64,000 bases of DNA from Methylococcaceae bacterium (GTDB taxonomy: Bacteria; Pseudomonadota; Gammaproteobacteria; Methylococcales; Methylomonadaceae): contig JAUYBL010000003.1 in the NCBI GenBank assembly GCA_030693065.1, positions 38,208-102,207 on the forward strand, in the 5' to 3' direction. Under the pieces are notes generated by a model that ran no database searches, was not told where the DNA came from, and worked only from the letters and a program-made list of their open reading frames with translations. Positions 35,326-45,782 of this stretch are shown piece after piece. The translations under genes were made by a program, and so were the position numbers. Position 1 is the stretch's first letter, and the number at the start of each line of letters is the position of its first letter.

Positions 35326-35805
35326 CTACTTCGCGCCCTCAACAACTCGATCGATGCTGACGCTCTCGATGTTGAACTTCAGCATTTGGCCTTCAAACTC
35401 CATTCCGAATTGGCCGTCTTCTAATATCACCGAGGTATTGCACGAGGCAGGAGCTGTGCAGGCTCCGGTAGTTTTAACGGTAATTTTGCCGCTAAGGAGT
35501 TTCCAGACAGCTTTTGGTGGTTGCTGTGGCGTTTGCCCATGGCAAAAATAATCGGGACTTGCTTTGGCAAATACCAGCATTTCGCCAACAACCTTATCTT
35601 CGGGAACATTAAGTTCCAGACTGGTTTGGTTAGCTTGTAGTGCCCGATCTCCCAAGTTCAACTTAATCAGCGTGAGATGCGCTGTGTCGTAGCGATAATA
35701 CAAGCTACCACAACCACCTGATTCGCCTTCCAGCGCTTTATATTCGGGGGTGCGTGAGCAAGCGCCCAGCACAAGAATCATGAAAATAAAAATTAAATGC
35801 TGCAA
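35326..35805 (-). CDS. hypothetical lipoprotein (159 aa)
   Basis: A signal peptide with lipobox VLGAC (Cys16) predicts a lipid-anchored protein. The mature part contains six further Cys, four of them paired around residues 31-93 and 115-122 (TGACTAPASC), plus beta-strand-like repeats. I do not recognise the family. It is alone on the minus strand, downstream of mdh with 57 bp between, and could be co-transcribed with it. Confidence 0.65.
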   Translation of the reverse strand: MQHLIFIFMILVLGACSRTPEYKALEGESGGCGSLYYRYDTAHLTLIKLNLGDRALQANQTSLELNVPEDKVVGEMLVFAKASPDYFCHGQTPQQPPKAVWKLLSGKITVKTTGACTAPASCNTSVILEDGQFGMEFEGQMLKFNIESVSIDRVVEGAK

Positions 35806-35862
35806 TTGGAAATCCTAAAGTAATGCCGGTAACACTGATAAATACGAGATAGAAACAATCGG

Positions 35863-36840
35863 CTAAAACAAATGCCTAACCGCATCCCGCTCGTCTTTGA
35901 GTTCAGCCTCGGTAATGTGCAGTCTTTGTTGGCTAAATTCGTTGATAGGCAAATCTTGAACGATGCTGACCCGACCATCAACGACAGTCACTGGAAAAGA
36001 AAATATCAATCCCGGCTCAATGCCGTAACTGCCCTCAGATAAAATGGCCATGCTGACCCAGTCATCGGGCTCGGTGCCTAGTACCCAATTTCTCATTTGC
36101 CCAATAGCGGCATTGGCTGCAGAAGCGGCGCTGGACTGCCCACGGACATTGATTATTGCCGTGCCGCGTTGCTGGACAGTAGGGATAAATTCGTTGACAT
36201 ACCATTGATAATCAACCAACGACAGCGCGGCTTGACCATTTACAGTGGCATGATGAATGTCAGGATATTCAGTCGGGGAGTGATTGCCCCAGATGGTTAC
36301 TTTTTTAACTGCCGCCGGCAATACGCCGCATTTTTCGGCTAATTGGCTCAACGCCCGGTTATGGTCAAGACGTGTCATTGCCGAAAAATTTTCCGGCTTG
36401 AGATCCGGAGCGTTTTTTAACGCTATCAAGGCGTTGGTATTGGCGGGGTTGCCGGTCACTAACACCTTAACCGTGCGCTTAGCGACAGCATTGATGGCTT
36501 TGCCTTGTACAGCAAAAATGGCTGCGTTAACTTCCAGTAAATCCCGGCGTTCCATGCCCGCGCTTCTCGGTCGCGCGCCAAGTAAGAAAGCATAATCGGC
36601 ATCTTTGAAAGCAACATTAGGATTGTCGGTCACTTCAACATCATATAAAAGTGGATAGGCGCAATCTTTAAGCTCCATGACCACACTCTGAAGGGCGGGT
36701 AATGCCGGTGTAATTTCCAGCAAATGCAATATGATGGGTTGTTCTGGTCCGAGTAATGATCCGGCCGCCAGACGGAATAACAGCGAATAGCTTATTTGCC
36801 CAGCGGCACCTGTCACAGCAATATGAACGGGGTTTTTCAT
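35863..36840 (-). CDS. mdh: malate dehydrogenase (NAD-dependent)
   Basis: A 325-residue enzyme interconverting malate and oxaloacetate, in the TCA cycle and, in C1-using bacteria, the serine cycle. The NAD-binding start [19 protein letters not shown], the substrate Arg segment [25 protein letters not shown] and catalytic His in [12 protein letters not shown] are all present; length fits the 325-330 aa class. ATG 36840 is used because GAAGGA precedes it and the dinucleotide fold starts there; the longer frame to 36924 adds unrelated sequence. It is divergent from mtdA, sharing a 295-bp intergenic region. Confidence 0.93.
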   Translation of the reverse strand: MKNPVHIAVTGAAGQISYSLLFRLAAGSLLGPEQPIILHLLEITPALPALQSVVMELKDCAYPLLYDVEVTDNPNVAFKDADYAFLLGARPRSAGMERRDLLEVNAAIFAVQGKAINAVAKRTVKVLVTGNPANTNALIALKNAPDLKPENFSAMTRLDHNRALSQLAEKCGVLPAAVKKVTIWGNHSPTEYPDIHHATVNGQAALSLVDYQWYVNEFIPTVQQRGTAIINVRGQSSAASAANAAIGQMRNWVLGTEPDDWVSMAILSEGSYGIEPGLIFSFPVTVVDGRVSIVQDLPINEFSQQRLHITEAELKDERDAVRHLF

Positions 36841-37135
36841 CTGTATTCCTTCAATTGAATTTTTTACTGAGCTTGGTCGAGCACTTGCAAGTAATTCAAT
36901 ACTCATTGCCCAAGTAATTACCAATACCCCAAATAGACCTTAGCACATATTCATGCGCTCTAAACTGCGTGAATGGTAACGAAAACAGCGCTTGACATGC
37001 AAGCTCGCATACCACTGATTGAATGGCTTGGTTTAAACCGTTGCTAAAGAGGGGCAGTCTTGAGTTTATCGCGTATAATCGTACGGCTTAATTGACCTGT
37101 AACAACCACACTTAGATAGGTTACCGAGTACGCTA

Positions 37136-37993
37136 ATGAAAAAATTGCTGTTCCAATTTGATACCGACAGTCACCCTTCCGTTTTCGATACCGTTGTCGC
37201 ATACGATGGTGGTGCCGACCATGTCATTGGCCATGGAGGATTAACGCCAGAAAACGTCACTGCACTGGTTGAAGGTGCCATTTTCACTCGCGCGCCCAAA
37301 GATAAAAAAAATACCGCCATTTTTGTTGGCGGTAGCAATATGGCAGCCGGACAACAATTATTTATTGCTGTACAACGACATTTTTTCCCCGGTTTTCAAG
37401 TATCCGTAATGCTTGACAGCAATGGCAGCAACACCACCGCAGCAGCGGCAGTTGCCAAATTGGCTAGCAACGGCTCCTTGGCAGGTAAAAAAGCAGTGGT
37501 CTTGGCCGGGACCGGTCCTGTAGGTCAACGTGCAGCTGTCATGCTGGCTCAAGAAGGCGCAGAGGTTACACTAACTTCACGCACCTTGGCACGAGCTACT
37601 CAAGCTTGCCAAGACATGAAAGCACGTTTTAATGTTGACTTAACACCGATAGAAGCCGCGGACAGCAAGAGCAGAGAAGTCGCTATTAAAAACGCCAATA
37701 TCGTACTCGCTACCGGTGCAGCCGGTATTGAATTGCTCACTCCCGAGCAATGGCAAAACAATCCAAACATAGAAATGATGGCCGACGCTAATGCGACGCC
37801 GCCTTTAGGCATTGGCGGTATTGATATGATGGATAAAGGCATCGATCGCCATGGCAAGATCATCTGGGGTGCCATTGGTTTTGGTACTTTAAAACTGGCC
37901 TTACACCGCGCCTGTATCGCCAAATTGTTTGAAGATAATAAACAAGTACTTGATGCCGAAAACATTTTTGCCTTAGCAAAAGAAATGGCATAA
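37136..37993 (+). CDS. mtdA: NADP-dependent methylene-H4F/H4MPT dehydrogenase MtdA
   Basis: A 285-residue cytoplasmic enzyme oxidising methylene-tetrahydrofolate (and methylene-tetrahydromethanopterin) with NADP, a branch point of C1 metabolism in methylotrophs. Start KKLLFQFDTDSHPSVFD, AYDGGADHV, MLDSNGSNTTAAAAVAKL, the nucleotide loop VLAGTGPVGQRAA and the ending HRACIAKLFED..LAKEMA match MtdA of Methylorubrum along the full length. It heads mtdA-gckA-glyA. A TATAAT at 37074-37079 may be its -10 box, but no good -35 is visible at the right distance. Confidence 0.95.
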   Translation: MKKLLFQFDTDSHPSVFDTVVAYDGGADHVIGHGGLTPENVTALVEGAIFTRAPKDKKNTAIFVGGSNMAAGQQLFIAVQRHFFPGFQVSVMLDSNGSNTTAAAAVAKLASNGSLAGKKAVVLAGTGPVGQRAAVMLAQEGAEVTLTSRTLARATQACQDMKARFNVDLTPIEAADSKSREVAIKNANIVLATGAAGIELLTPEQWQNNPNIEMMADANATPPLGIGGIDMMDKGIDRHGKIIWGAIGFGTLKLALHRACIAKLFEDNKQVLDAENIFALAKEMA

Positions 37994-38004
37994 CCAAATT
38001 CACA

Positions 38005-39375
38005 ATGAATCACGACCTGCAAATTTTAAGAGCTCATGCCACCGATATTTTTCGGTCTGGTGTAGCGGCTGCCGATCCTTATTTAGCGGTTAAAAAATGC
38101 TTATTTTCTGTGAGTGATCAGCTGAAAATTAACACTAACTTCTCGGCTAGTGAGTCAAGCAAACGCAGCAGCTCGTGGTCAAAAGTCCACGTAATCGCTT
38201 TTGGTAAAGCAGCCTGCTCAATGACTAAGGCAGCTTTAGACAGCATCCCTGCGCATCTATTGGCCGATAAAGCGCTTGTTGTTACCAACTACGAAAACGT
38301 TACTTTGATCAACCATACCGAAGTTATCGGTGCCGGTCACCCGTTGCCCGATCAATCGGGTTTCCAGGCCGCGCAACAATGCGCTTCCATATTAAGTAAC
38401 GCGAAACATGGTGAATTAATACTGGTATTGATTAGCGGCGGTGGCTCTGCGCTCATTCCCTACCCTGTCGACGGCATTACGCTAAAAGAGAAAATTGCGA
38501 CTACCAACCTACTGTTAGCATGCGGTGCGACCATTAATCAGATCAACTGTGTACGGAAACATTTATCGCAACTTAAAGGCGGCGGCATGACAAAATTGGC
38601 GGTGCCCGCCGATTTGCATGCGCTGATTTTATCTGACGTTTTGGGAGACGATTTAAGTGCTATTGCCAGCGGCCCCACTGTGCCCGACCCCACCACTTTT
38701 AGCGATGCGATAGAAATACTGAGTTCACGCGGCGTATGGGAGCAAGCCCCGGCCAATGTTCGCACTTATCTGCAACAAGGCCGACTGGGTTTGGTTGCAG
38801 AAACACCCAAGCAAGCTGATGATGTTTTCAAACAGTCCGGTTACACGTTGATTGGCAGCAATACCATCAGTGTCGATGCCACCCTCCAGGCCGCCCAAGA
38901 CTTAGGCTATCAAGCCAAACTTTATAGTGACCATCTCTGCGGCGAAGCCAGAGACGAAGCAGAAAAATGGGTAAGTCACGCCAAAGAGTTAATCTTACTG
39001 GGCATCACACAACCAATTGCATTGGTAGCGGGCGGCGAAACTACGGTCACTATTAAAGGCGACGGCAAAGGCGGCCGTAACCAAGAAATGGCCTTGGCAT
39101 TTGCGATTGCCGCCAATAAACAAGGTCTGACCGGCAATTGGACATTTTTAAGTGCTGGGACCGATGGCCGCGACGGCCCCACCGATGCCGCGGGTGCAAT
39201 CGTTGATCCCAAAACCTTAACACGCATTATTAACGCTGGGGTTGATCCTGTCGCAATGCTGGAAAATAACGATTCATATACCGCATTGCAAAGCTCCGGA
39301 GATTTACTGATTACTGGCGCGACCGGCACCAACGTCGCCGATCTGCAAGTGCTGCTAATTCATCCAACCAATTAA
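38005..39375 (+). CDS. gckA: glycerate 2-kinase (MOFRL family)
   Basis: A 456-residue kinase making 2-phosphoglycerate from glycerate, a step of the serine cycle. Visible motifs are AFGKAACSMTKAAL, HPLPDQSGFQAAQ, LVLISGGGSALIPYP, LKGGGMTKL and DVLGDDLSAIASGPTVPDPTTF in the N-terminal domain, and the C-terminal MOFRL signature (VAGGETTVTIKGDGKGGRNQE, SAGTDGRDGPTDAAGAIVD). The start is 11 bp after the mtdA stop. Extra residues near 40-55 (SSKRSSSW) lengthen it slightly compared with typical members. Confidence 0.93.
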   Translation: MNHDLQILRAHATDIFRSGVAAADPYLAVKKCLFSVSDQLKINTNFSASESSKRSSSWSKVHVIAFGKAACSMTKAALDSIPAHLLADKALVVTNYENVTLINHTEVIGAGHPLPDQSGFQAAQQCASILSNAKHGELILVLISGGGSALIPYPVDGITLKEKIATTNLLLACGATINQINCVRKHLSQLKGGGMTKLAVPADLHALILSDVLGDDLSAIASGPTVPDPTTFSDAIEILSSRGVWEQAPANVRTYLQQGRLGLVAETPKQADDVFKQSGYTLIGSNTISVDATLQAAQDLGYQAKLYSDHLCGEARDEAEKWVSHAKELILLGITQPIALVAGGETTVTIKGDGKGGRNQEMALAFAIAANKQGLTGNWTFLSAGTDGRDGPTDAAGAIVDPKTLTRIINAGVDPVAMLENNDSYTALQSSGDLLITGATGTNVADLQVLLIHPTN

Positions 39376-39406
39376 CAATAAAAATTAGTCCCTAAGGAGA
39401 GTTAAC

Positions 39407-40660
39407 ATGTTCAAAAAATCTATGACCATCAAAGGCTTTGACGATGAACTGAGTGCCGCCATTGAAGCCGAGCACCAACGTCAGGAAGACCATATCGAAT
39501 TAATCGCCTCTGAAAACTATGCCAGCCCGCGCGTAATGGAAGCGCAAGGCACGCAATTAACCAACAAATACGCAGAAGGTTACCCTGGAAAGCGTTACTA
39601 CGGCGGCTGCGAACACGTCGATGTCGTTGAACAACTCGCTATCGACCGCGCTAAAGCCTTGTTCGGTGCTGATTACGCCAACGTGCAACCGCATTCCGGC
39701 TCGCAAGCCAACATGGCGGTATTCATGGCCATGATGCAACCTGGCGACATCATTTTAGGTTTAAGCCTAGCTGATGGTGGTCACTTGACCCACGGCGCCA
39801 AACCTAACTTTTCCGGCAAAATCTATAAAGCCGTGCAATACGGTCTCAATCTTGAAACCGGCGAAATCGATTATGACCAAGTTGAAGCCTTGGCGCTGGA
39901 ACACAAGCCTAAAGTCATCGTCGCAGGATTTTCCGCGTATTCGCGCATCTGGGACTGGAAACGCTTTAGAGACATAGCCGATAAAGTCGGTGCTTACTTT
40001 GTCGTCGACATGGCTCACGTTGCTGGTTTGGTCGCGGCAGGTCTGTACCCTAACCCAGTTCCATTTGCTGACGTCGTCACCAGTACCACGCACAAATCCT
40101 TACGCGGCCCTCGCGGCGGTCTGATTTTGTGCAAAAGCAACCCGGACCTGGAGAAAAAAATCGACTCCAACATTTTCCCCGGCATTCAAGGCGGCCCATT
40201 GATGCATGTAATCGCGGCTAAAGCCGTGGCCTTCAAAGAAGCCATGCAACCTGAGTTTCGCGTATATCAACAACAAGTGATCGACAACGCCAGAGCCATG
40301 GCCAAGGTATTCATTGCCCGCGGCTTTGACGTGGTTTCCGGCGGCACCGACGATCATTTGATGCTGGTATCCTTAATCGCCAAAGGCATTACCGGCAAAG
40401 CTGCCGATGCTGCTTTAAGCAAAGCCCACATCACCGTCAACAAAAACGCCGTCCCCAACGACCCGCAATCGCCTTTCGTTACCAGCGGCATTCGCGTCGG
40501 CACGCCAGCGCCCACTACCCGCGGTTTCAAAGAAGCCGAAGTGACTGATGTGGCCAATTGGATGTGTGATGTGATGGAAAATCTGGAAAATGAAAATGTA
40601 ATTGCTGAAGTGCGTGAGAAGGTAAGTGAGCTTTGTAAGCGGTTTCCGGTTTATAGTTGA
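39407..40660 (+). CDS. glyA: serine hydroxymethyltransferase
   Basis: A 417-residue PLP enzyme converting glycine plus methylene-tetrahydrofolate to serine. The PLP lysine lies in [19 protein letters not shown], with [45 protein letters not shown] and [19 protein letters not shown] also present. AAGGAG stands 8 nt before the ATG. It follows mtdA and gckA on the same strand, consistent with a serine-cycle operon. Confidence 0.96.
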   Translation: MFKKSMTIKGFDDELSAAIEAEHQRQEDHIELIASENYASPRVMEAQGTQLTNKYAEGYPGKRYYGGCEHVDVVEQLAIDRAKALFGADYANVQPHSGSQANMAVFMAMMQPGDIILGLSLADGGHLTHGAKPNFSGKIYKAVQYGLNLETGEIDYDQVEALALEHKPKVIVAGFSAYSRIWDWKRFRDIADKVGAYFVVDMAHVAGLVAAGLYPNPVPFADVVTSTTHKSLRGPRGGLILCKSNPDLEKKIDSNIFPGIQGGPLMHVIAAKAVAFKEAMQPEFRVYQQQVIDNARAMAKVFIARGFDVVSGGTDDHLMLVSLIAKGITGKAADAALSKAHITVNKNAVPNDPQSPFVTSGIRVGTPAPTTRGFKEAEVTDVANWMCDVMENLENENVIAEVREKVSELCKRFPVYS

Positions 40661-40714
40661 TAGGAAGTACACCGTTACTTTTGAGCATTAACATATAGTT
40701 AGCATTTAAATCAT

Positions 40715-41353
40715 ATGTACATACCGGCACATTTTGAACAACCTAGTATTGAGGCAATGGACGAACTTATTCGTACCCGGCCTTTAGCTACGTTGGTGAC
40801 GCTCTCATCAAATGGAATCAACGCAAATCATATCCCGTTGCATTTTTTAGAAGCACCTTTACCGTTCGGGACATTGAGAGGCCATGTAGCCCGTTCAAAT
40901 CCGATGTGGCGTGATCTTGAACCTGATGTTGAAGCGCTGGCTATATTCCACGGCCCGGATGCTTACATTAGCCCATCTTGGTATGCTACCAAACAGGAGA
41001 CGGGCAAGGTTGTGCCGACATGGAATTACACGGTCGTTCATGCTTACGGCTTCCTTCGTATCATCGATGATGCTGCTTGGATTCGTTCCCAACTTGAAGC
41101 ACTCACCGATCATAACGAGGCAATATTGCCTGAGCCGTGGGCAGTATCGGATGCACCGGAAGATTTTACCGATAAGCTAATTGAAGCCATTGTTGGCATT
41201 GAAATGGTTATTACTCGATTATCCGGCAAATGGAAAGTGAGTCAAAATCAACCGTCGCAAAATCAAGCCAGTGTCATACACGGATTGAACAATAGCGAAC
41301 AAAAGGATGCACTAGCTATGGCGGCATTAGTAACTGCTGGCGGAAAAAACTGA
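40715..41353 (+). CDS. PaiB-like FMN-binding protein
   Basis: A 212-residue split-barrel flavin-binding protein of the PaiB (FMN-binding negative transcriptional regulator) family: MYIPAHFEQPS start, LATLVTLSSNGINANHIPLH, GTLRGHVARSNPMWRD, YISPSWYATK..GKVVPTWNYTVVHAYG and IEMVITRLSGKWKVSQNQP. The family name comes from Bacillus PaiB; a true regulatory role is doubtful in most bacteria and a flavin-dependent detoxification role is possible. It is not obviously linked to the serine-cycle genes around it. Confidence 0.88.
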   Translation: MYIPAHFEQPSIEAMDELIRTRPLATLVTLSSNGINANHIPLHFLEAPLPFGTLRGHVARSNPMWRDLEPDVEALAIFHGPDAYISPSWYATKQETGKVVPTWNYTVVHAYGFLRIIDDAAWIRSQLEALTDHNEAILPEPWAVSDAPEDFTDKLIEAIVGIEMVITRLSGKWKVSQNQPSQNQASVIHGLNNSEQKDALAMAALVTAGGKN

Positions 41354-41424
41354 TTTAGATTGCCCCCAGCCTTCGAGCCAAAAACTCAATCAAACACATT
41401 AAACGATTTGAACAGGAGCATTTG

Positions 41425-41673
41425 ATGACACACTCAATTCAAGAAATATCTGCAAAAATTAGCGTGCTTCCTGATTCTATTCAACAGGAGGTAATTGATT
41501 TCATTGAGTTCATGCAAATCAAAGTTGATCGACAATCAGCAGCCGACAAAAATCTGTCTACAGAAGATGAATTTTCAACCGTATCCAGAAAAGCAGGCGC
41601 TCTAGCTGGACGAATTAAGATAAGCGACGACTTTAACGCACCATTAGCTGATTTTTCTGATTTCGAACAATGA
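41425..41673 (+). CDS. antitoxin, DUF2281/VapB-like (82 aa)
   Basis: A small protein of the DUF2281 type: N-terminal ISAKISVLPDSIQQEVIDFIEFMQIK, a linker, and an acidic C-terminus DFNAPLADFSDFEQ that would wrap around the toxin. ATG 41425 has AGGAG at the right distance. Its stop overlaps the toxin's ATG (ATGA). The pair is likely horizontally acquired and sits between serine-cycle genes. Confidence 0.82.
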   Translation: MTHSIQEISAKISVLPDSIQQEVIDFIEFMQIKVDRQSAADKNLSTEDEFSTVSRKAGALAGRIKISDDFNAPLADFSDFEQ

Positions 41674-42056
41674 AGTTGTTACTGGATACTCATGTTTTAC
41701 TTTGGTATCTGGACAACAATCCAAGGTTACCGGAAATCTGGAAACGCAGCATTGAAGATCGCCATAATTCAGTTGCTGTGAGCATTGCTAGCTTATGGGA
41801 AATAGCCATCAAAGTTTCATTGGGCAAATTGGAGTTGCTAGACAGTCTTACTACCATTGAAAATATACTTAATCAGCAAGGAATCGCCATCCTGCCTGTT
41901 CGTGTATCGCATTTATCGAACCTGTTGAATTTACCTTTTTATCATCGCGACCCGTTTGATCGATTGATTATCGCTCAAGCTCAATTAGAACAATTAACGT
42001 TGGTAAGTGATGACGGCATGTTTACCGGTTATTCTGTTTCACTATTAAGAAAATAA
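41670..42056 (+). CDS. PIN-domain toxin (VapC family)
   Basis: A 128-residue PIN-domain ribonuclease: MKLLLDTHVLLWYL carries the first catalytic Asp (Asp6), SIASLWEIAIKVSLGKLEL the conserved Glu and the following helix, and YHRDPFDRLIIAQAQ the second acidic cluster. This is the class typically paired with DUF2281 or Phd/VapB antitoxins. It cleaves RNA when freed from the antitoxin. Translational coupling to the antitoxin gene supports the pairing. Confidence 0.88.
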   Translation: MKLLLDTHVLLWYLDNNPRLPEIWKRSIEDRHNSVAVSIASLWEIAIKVSLGKLELLDSLTTIENILNQQGIAILPVRVSHLSNLLNLPFYHRDPFDRLIIAQAQLEQLTLVSDDGMFTGYSVSLLRK

Positions 42057-42109
42057 GTACTGCAGCTTGGGCGATGCAACAACGCCCAACAAAAATATAT
42101 ATTAAAAGC

Positions 42110-42134
42110 GTTGGGCTTCGTGCCTCAGCCCAAC
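42110..42134. repeat. REP-like hairpin before fhs
   Basis: GTTGGGCT (42110-42117) and AGCCCAAC (42127-42134) form a perfect 8-bp stem with a 9-nt loop, within GCGTTGGGCTTCG..CCTCAGCCCAACCTACG, a sequence type that is scattered through intergenic regions of many proteobacteria. It separates the toxin-antitoxin pair from fhs. Confidence 0.65.
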
Positions 42135-42171
42135 CTACGACAATTAACATCAACTTCTTTAAAGATAAACC

Positions 42172-43845
42172 ATGTCAGACATAGAAATTGCCCAACAAGC
42201 CCACATGAAGCCCATTATCGGGCTGGTTAAGGAACAATTCGGTATCGATGCCGAGCATATGGACCCTTACGGTCATTACAAAGCCAAATTGTCTCTGGAA
42301 TACGTCAACAGTCTGACCGGAAAACAAGACGGCAAGCTGATTCTGGTGACGGCGATCAGCCCAACGCCTGCGGGTGAAGGCAAGACCACTACGACAGTCG
42401 GTCTTGGCGATGCCTTAAACCGTATCGGTAAAAAAACCATCATGTGTTTGCGTGAGCCTTCGTTAGGCCCCTGCTTTGGTGTTAAAGGCGGCGCGGCAGG
42501 CGGCGGTTATTCACAAGTGGTGCCGATGGAAGATATTAACCTGCATTTTACCGGCGACTTTCACGCGATCGGTGTGGCGCATAATCTGTTATCGGCGTTA
42601 ATCGACAATCACATAAATCACGGCAATGCTATGGACATCGACCCGCGTCGCATCCAATGGAAGCGCGTCGTGGATATGAACGACCGCGCACTGCGCAACA
42701 TCGTGGTCGGCATGGGCGGACCGGCAAACGGCTATCTGCGTGAAGATGGCTATGACATCGTCGTGGCATCGGAAGTGATGGCGATTTTGTGTCTGGCGAC
42801 CAGTCGTGCTGACCTTAAAGAACGCCTGGGCCGCATTGTTATTGGTTATAAATCCGATAAAGTCACGCCGGTGTATGCCCGCGACCTGAATGCCCAGGGC
42901 GCGATGGCGGCATTATTAAAAGATGCGATTAAACCCAATCTGGTACAAACGCTGGAAAACAACATCGCCATCATTCATGGCGGCCCATTTGCCAATATTG
43001 CCCACGGCTGTAACACTGTAACCGCCACCCAAACCGCCTTAAAACTGGCCGATTATGTGGTGACCGAAGCTGGTTTTGGGGCTGATTTGGGCGCTGAAAA
43101 ATTCATCGACATTAAATGCCGCATGTCCGGCCTGAAGCCTTCAGCCGTAGTATTGGTGGCAACGGTCCGCGCACTGAAATTCCACGGCGGCGTTGCTAAA
43201 GAAGAGCTCAATCAAGAAAATCTTGTCGCGCTGGAAAAAGGTTTTGAAAACTTGGAACGCCACCTGAGTAATATCAACAACCAATACGGCCTGCCCTGCG
43301 TAGTGTGTATCAATCACTTTACCTTTGACACCGACGCCGAAATTGCTTTACTGCAGGCAAAATGCGATGCCTTGGGTGCCAAATGCGTGGTATCCAAACA
43401 CTGGGCAGAAGGCGGTAAAGGCGCAGAAACACTGGCACAAGCCATTACCGACATCGTCGATAATCGCGAGCCTGGCTTTAGTTATGTCTACGATGAAAAC
43501 CTGCCGCTGTGGGACAAAATCGAAGCCATCGCCACCAAACTTTACGGTGCGGGTGCTATTACCGCCAGCCCAAAAATCAAAGCGCAATTGAAAACCTGGG
43601 ATGCCGATTACGGCAAGTTCCCTATTTGCATGGCAAAAACGCAAATGTCATTCTCAACCAACCCGGCGACTAAAGGGGCGCCTTCCGGACACACCATTGA
43701 GATTAGTGATGTACGCTTGGCCAATGGCGCGGGCTTTATCGTTGCCATCGCAGGCGATATGATGACTATGCCCGGCTTACCCAAAGTACCGGCTGCCGAA
43801 CGCATCGATATTGATGACGACGGCAAAATTAGCGGATTATTTTAA
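42172..43845 (+). CDS. fhs: formate-tetrahydrofolate ligase
   Basis: A 557-residue enzyme making 10-formyl-tetrahydrofolate from formate, ATP and tetrahydrofolate (FtfL in methylotrophs). It has the P-loop [11 protein letters not shown] (about residues 64-74), [56 protein letters not shown] and the C-terminal [21 protein letters not shown] end. Length is normal. With MtdA and GlyA it routes formate carbon into serine. It is set apart from glyA by the PaiB and toxin-antitoxin genes. Confidence 0.96.
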   Translation: MSDIEIAQQAHMKPIIGLVKEQFGIDAEHMDPYGHYKAKLSLEYVNSLTGKQDGKLILVTAISPTPAGEGKTTTTVGLGDALNRIGKKTIMCLREPSLGPCFGVKGGAAGGGYSQVVPMEDINLHFTGDFHAIGVAHNLLSALIDNHINHGNAMDIDPRRIQWKRVVDMNDRALRNIVVGMGGPANGYLREDGYDIVVASEVMAILCLATSRADLKERLGRIVIGYKSDKVTPVYARDLNAQGAMAALLKDAIKPNLVQTLENNIAIIHGGPFANIAHGCNTVTATQTALKLADYVVTEAGFGADLGAEKFIDIKCRMSGLKPSAVVLVATVRALKFHGGVAKEELNQENLVALEKGFENLERHLSNINNQYGLPCVVCINHFTFDTDAEIALLQAKCDALGAKCVVSKHWAEGGKGAETLAQAITDIVDNREPGFSYVYDENLPLWDKIEAIATKLYGAGAITASPKIKAQLKTWDADYGKFPICMAKTQMSFSTNPATKGAPSGHTIEISDVRLANGAGFIVAIAGDMMTMPGLPKVPAAERIDIDDDGKISGLF

Positions 43846-43858
43846 TTGTATATAACAA

Positions 43859-43883
43859 TTCCTCTGCCCACAAAGCAGGGGAA
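43859..43883 (+). terminator. possible terminator after fhs
   Basis: TTCCTCTGC (43859-43867) and GCAGGGGAA (43875-43883) form a 9-bp stem with one G-T pair and a 7-nt loop, followed at some distance by CTTTTT. The late T-run makes it weak. Confidence 0.45.
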
Positions 43884-43939
43884 TAATTAACTTTTTACAA
43901 AACCAAGTCCAATTCCCCCAACCTTTATAAGAGACCATC

Positions 43940-44182
43940 ATGAGCGAAAAACTAACTAATAATGCCCTTATTTACGCCACACTTGCCCTAAACAGTGAAG
44001 TAGAGTTGCAACGTGAGTATTTAGACTCTGACGATGTGCCTGCCGATGAACGTGAAAACGAAGAAGAAATGCTCGACGATCTTGAACAAGCGTTTATGGA
44101 ATTTGTTGATCTTTACAAAGGTCGCTGCAAAGCAGACAAACAACTTCCGCCTATTGAAGAACTACTCGATAGCCAACTATAA
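43940..44182 (+). CDS. small acidic hypothetical protein (80 aa)
   Basis: An 80-residue, strongly acidic, helical protein ([36 protein letters not shown]). No membrane or export signal. I do not know its function. It starts after a TATAAGAGACC leader and is followed 5 bp later by the ArsC/Spx-like gene, suggesting co-transcription. Confidence 0.65.
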   Translation: MSEKLTNNALIYATLALNSEVELQREYLDSDDVPADERENEEEMLDDLEQAFMEFVDLYKGRCKADKQLPPIEELLDSQL

Positions 44183-44187
44183 AATCC

Positions 44188-44558
44188 ATGATCACGCTTT
44201 ACGGCATTAAAAACTGCGACACCGTCAAGAAAGCGCGTCTTTGGCTGGATAACAACGGCATAGCTTATCGCTTTCATGATTATCGTAGCGATGGGCTAAG
44301 TCCCGAACTGGTTAAGACGTTGCCGATCAACTCGGCTGGAACACGCTGCTTAACCGCAGCAGCACCAGTTGGCGGCAACTTAGTACCGAGCAACAAGCCG
44401 ATCTTAATGCCGATAAAGCCATCGCACTGATGTTGGCAACCCCTACCCTAATCAAACGTCCTATATTGGACACTAGCGGCAAGATGCTGATCGGCTTTAA
44501 GGCGGATGAGTATGCCGCCAACCTGACGGATGCACGTGCCGCAAAAGTCGAGAGCTAA
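44188..44558 (+). pseudogene. ArsC/Spx-family (YffB-like) reductase gene with a 1-nt frameshift
   Basis: The frame from ATG 44188 gives [20 protein letters not shown] and continues to LVKT, then runs off-family to a stop at 44430. In the frame one base back, from 44325, [20 protein letters not shown].., [19 protein letters not shown] and the C-terminus to 44558 follow perfectly. Together they make about 119 residues, the normal YffB/Spx length, with a lone Cys10 redox site. One G missing near 44321 (TTGCCGAT for TTGGCCGAT) explains the break. It may be a real mutation or a sequencing error. It lies directly before dapE, a common neighbour of yffB. Confidence 0.82.
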
Positions 44559-45704
<1,146 letters not shown>

Positions 45705-45748
45705 CTCTGCCTGTTCTATTGCCTTGACATAAATCAATACCGATAAAA

Positions 45749-45782
45749 GTACCTCAAAAAATCTACTGTATTTTCGAGGTAC
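45749..45782. terminator. inverted repeat between convergent dapE and gdh, possible bidirectional terminator
   Basis: GTACCTC (45749-45755) and GAGGTAC (45776-45782) are perfect arms, extended by A/T runs (AAAAAA and TTTT) inside a 20-nt loop. It spans the end of the dehydrogenase gene. The placement between convergent genes fits a terminator, but the loop is long. Confidence 0.4.

Noticed and set aside
37041..37079. sigma-70 promoter for mtdA using TATAAT at 37074
   Set aside because: The -10 is good but no -35 hexamer lies 16-18 bp upstream (TTGCTA is 27 bp away), so I did not list it as a feature.
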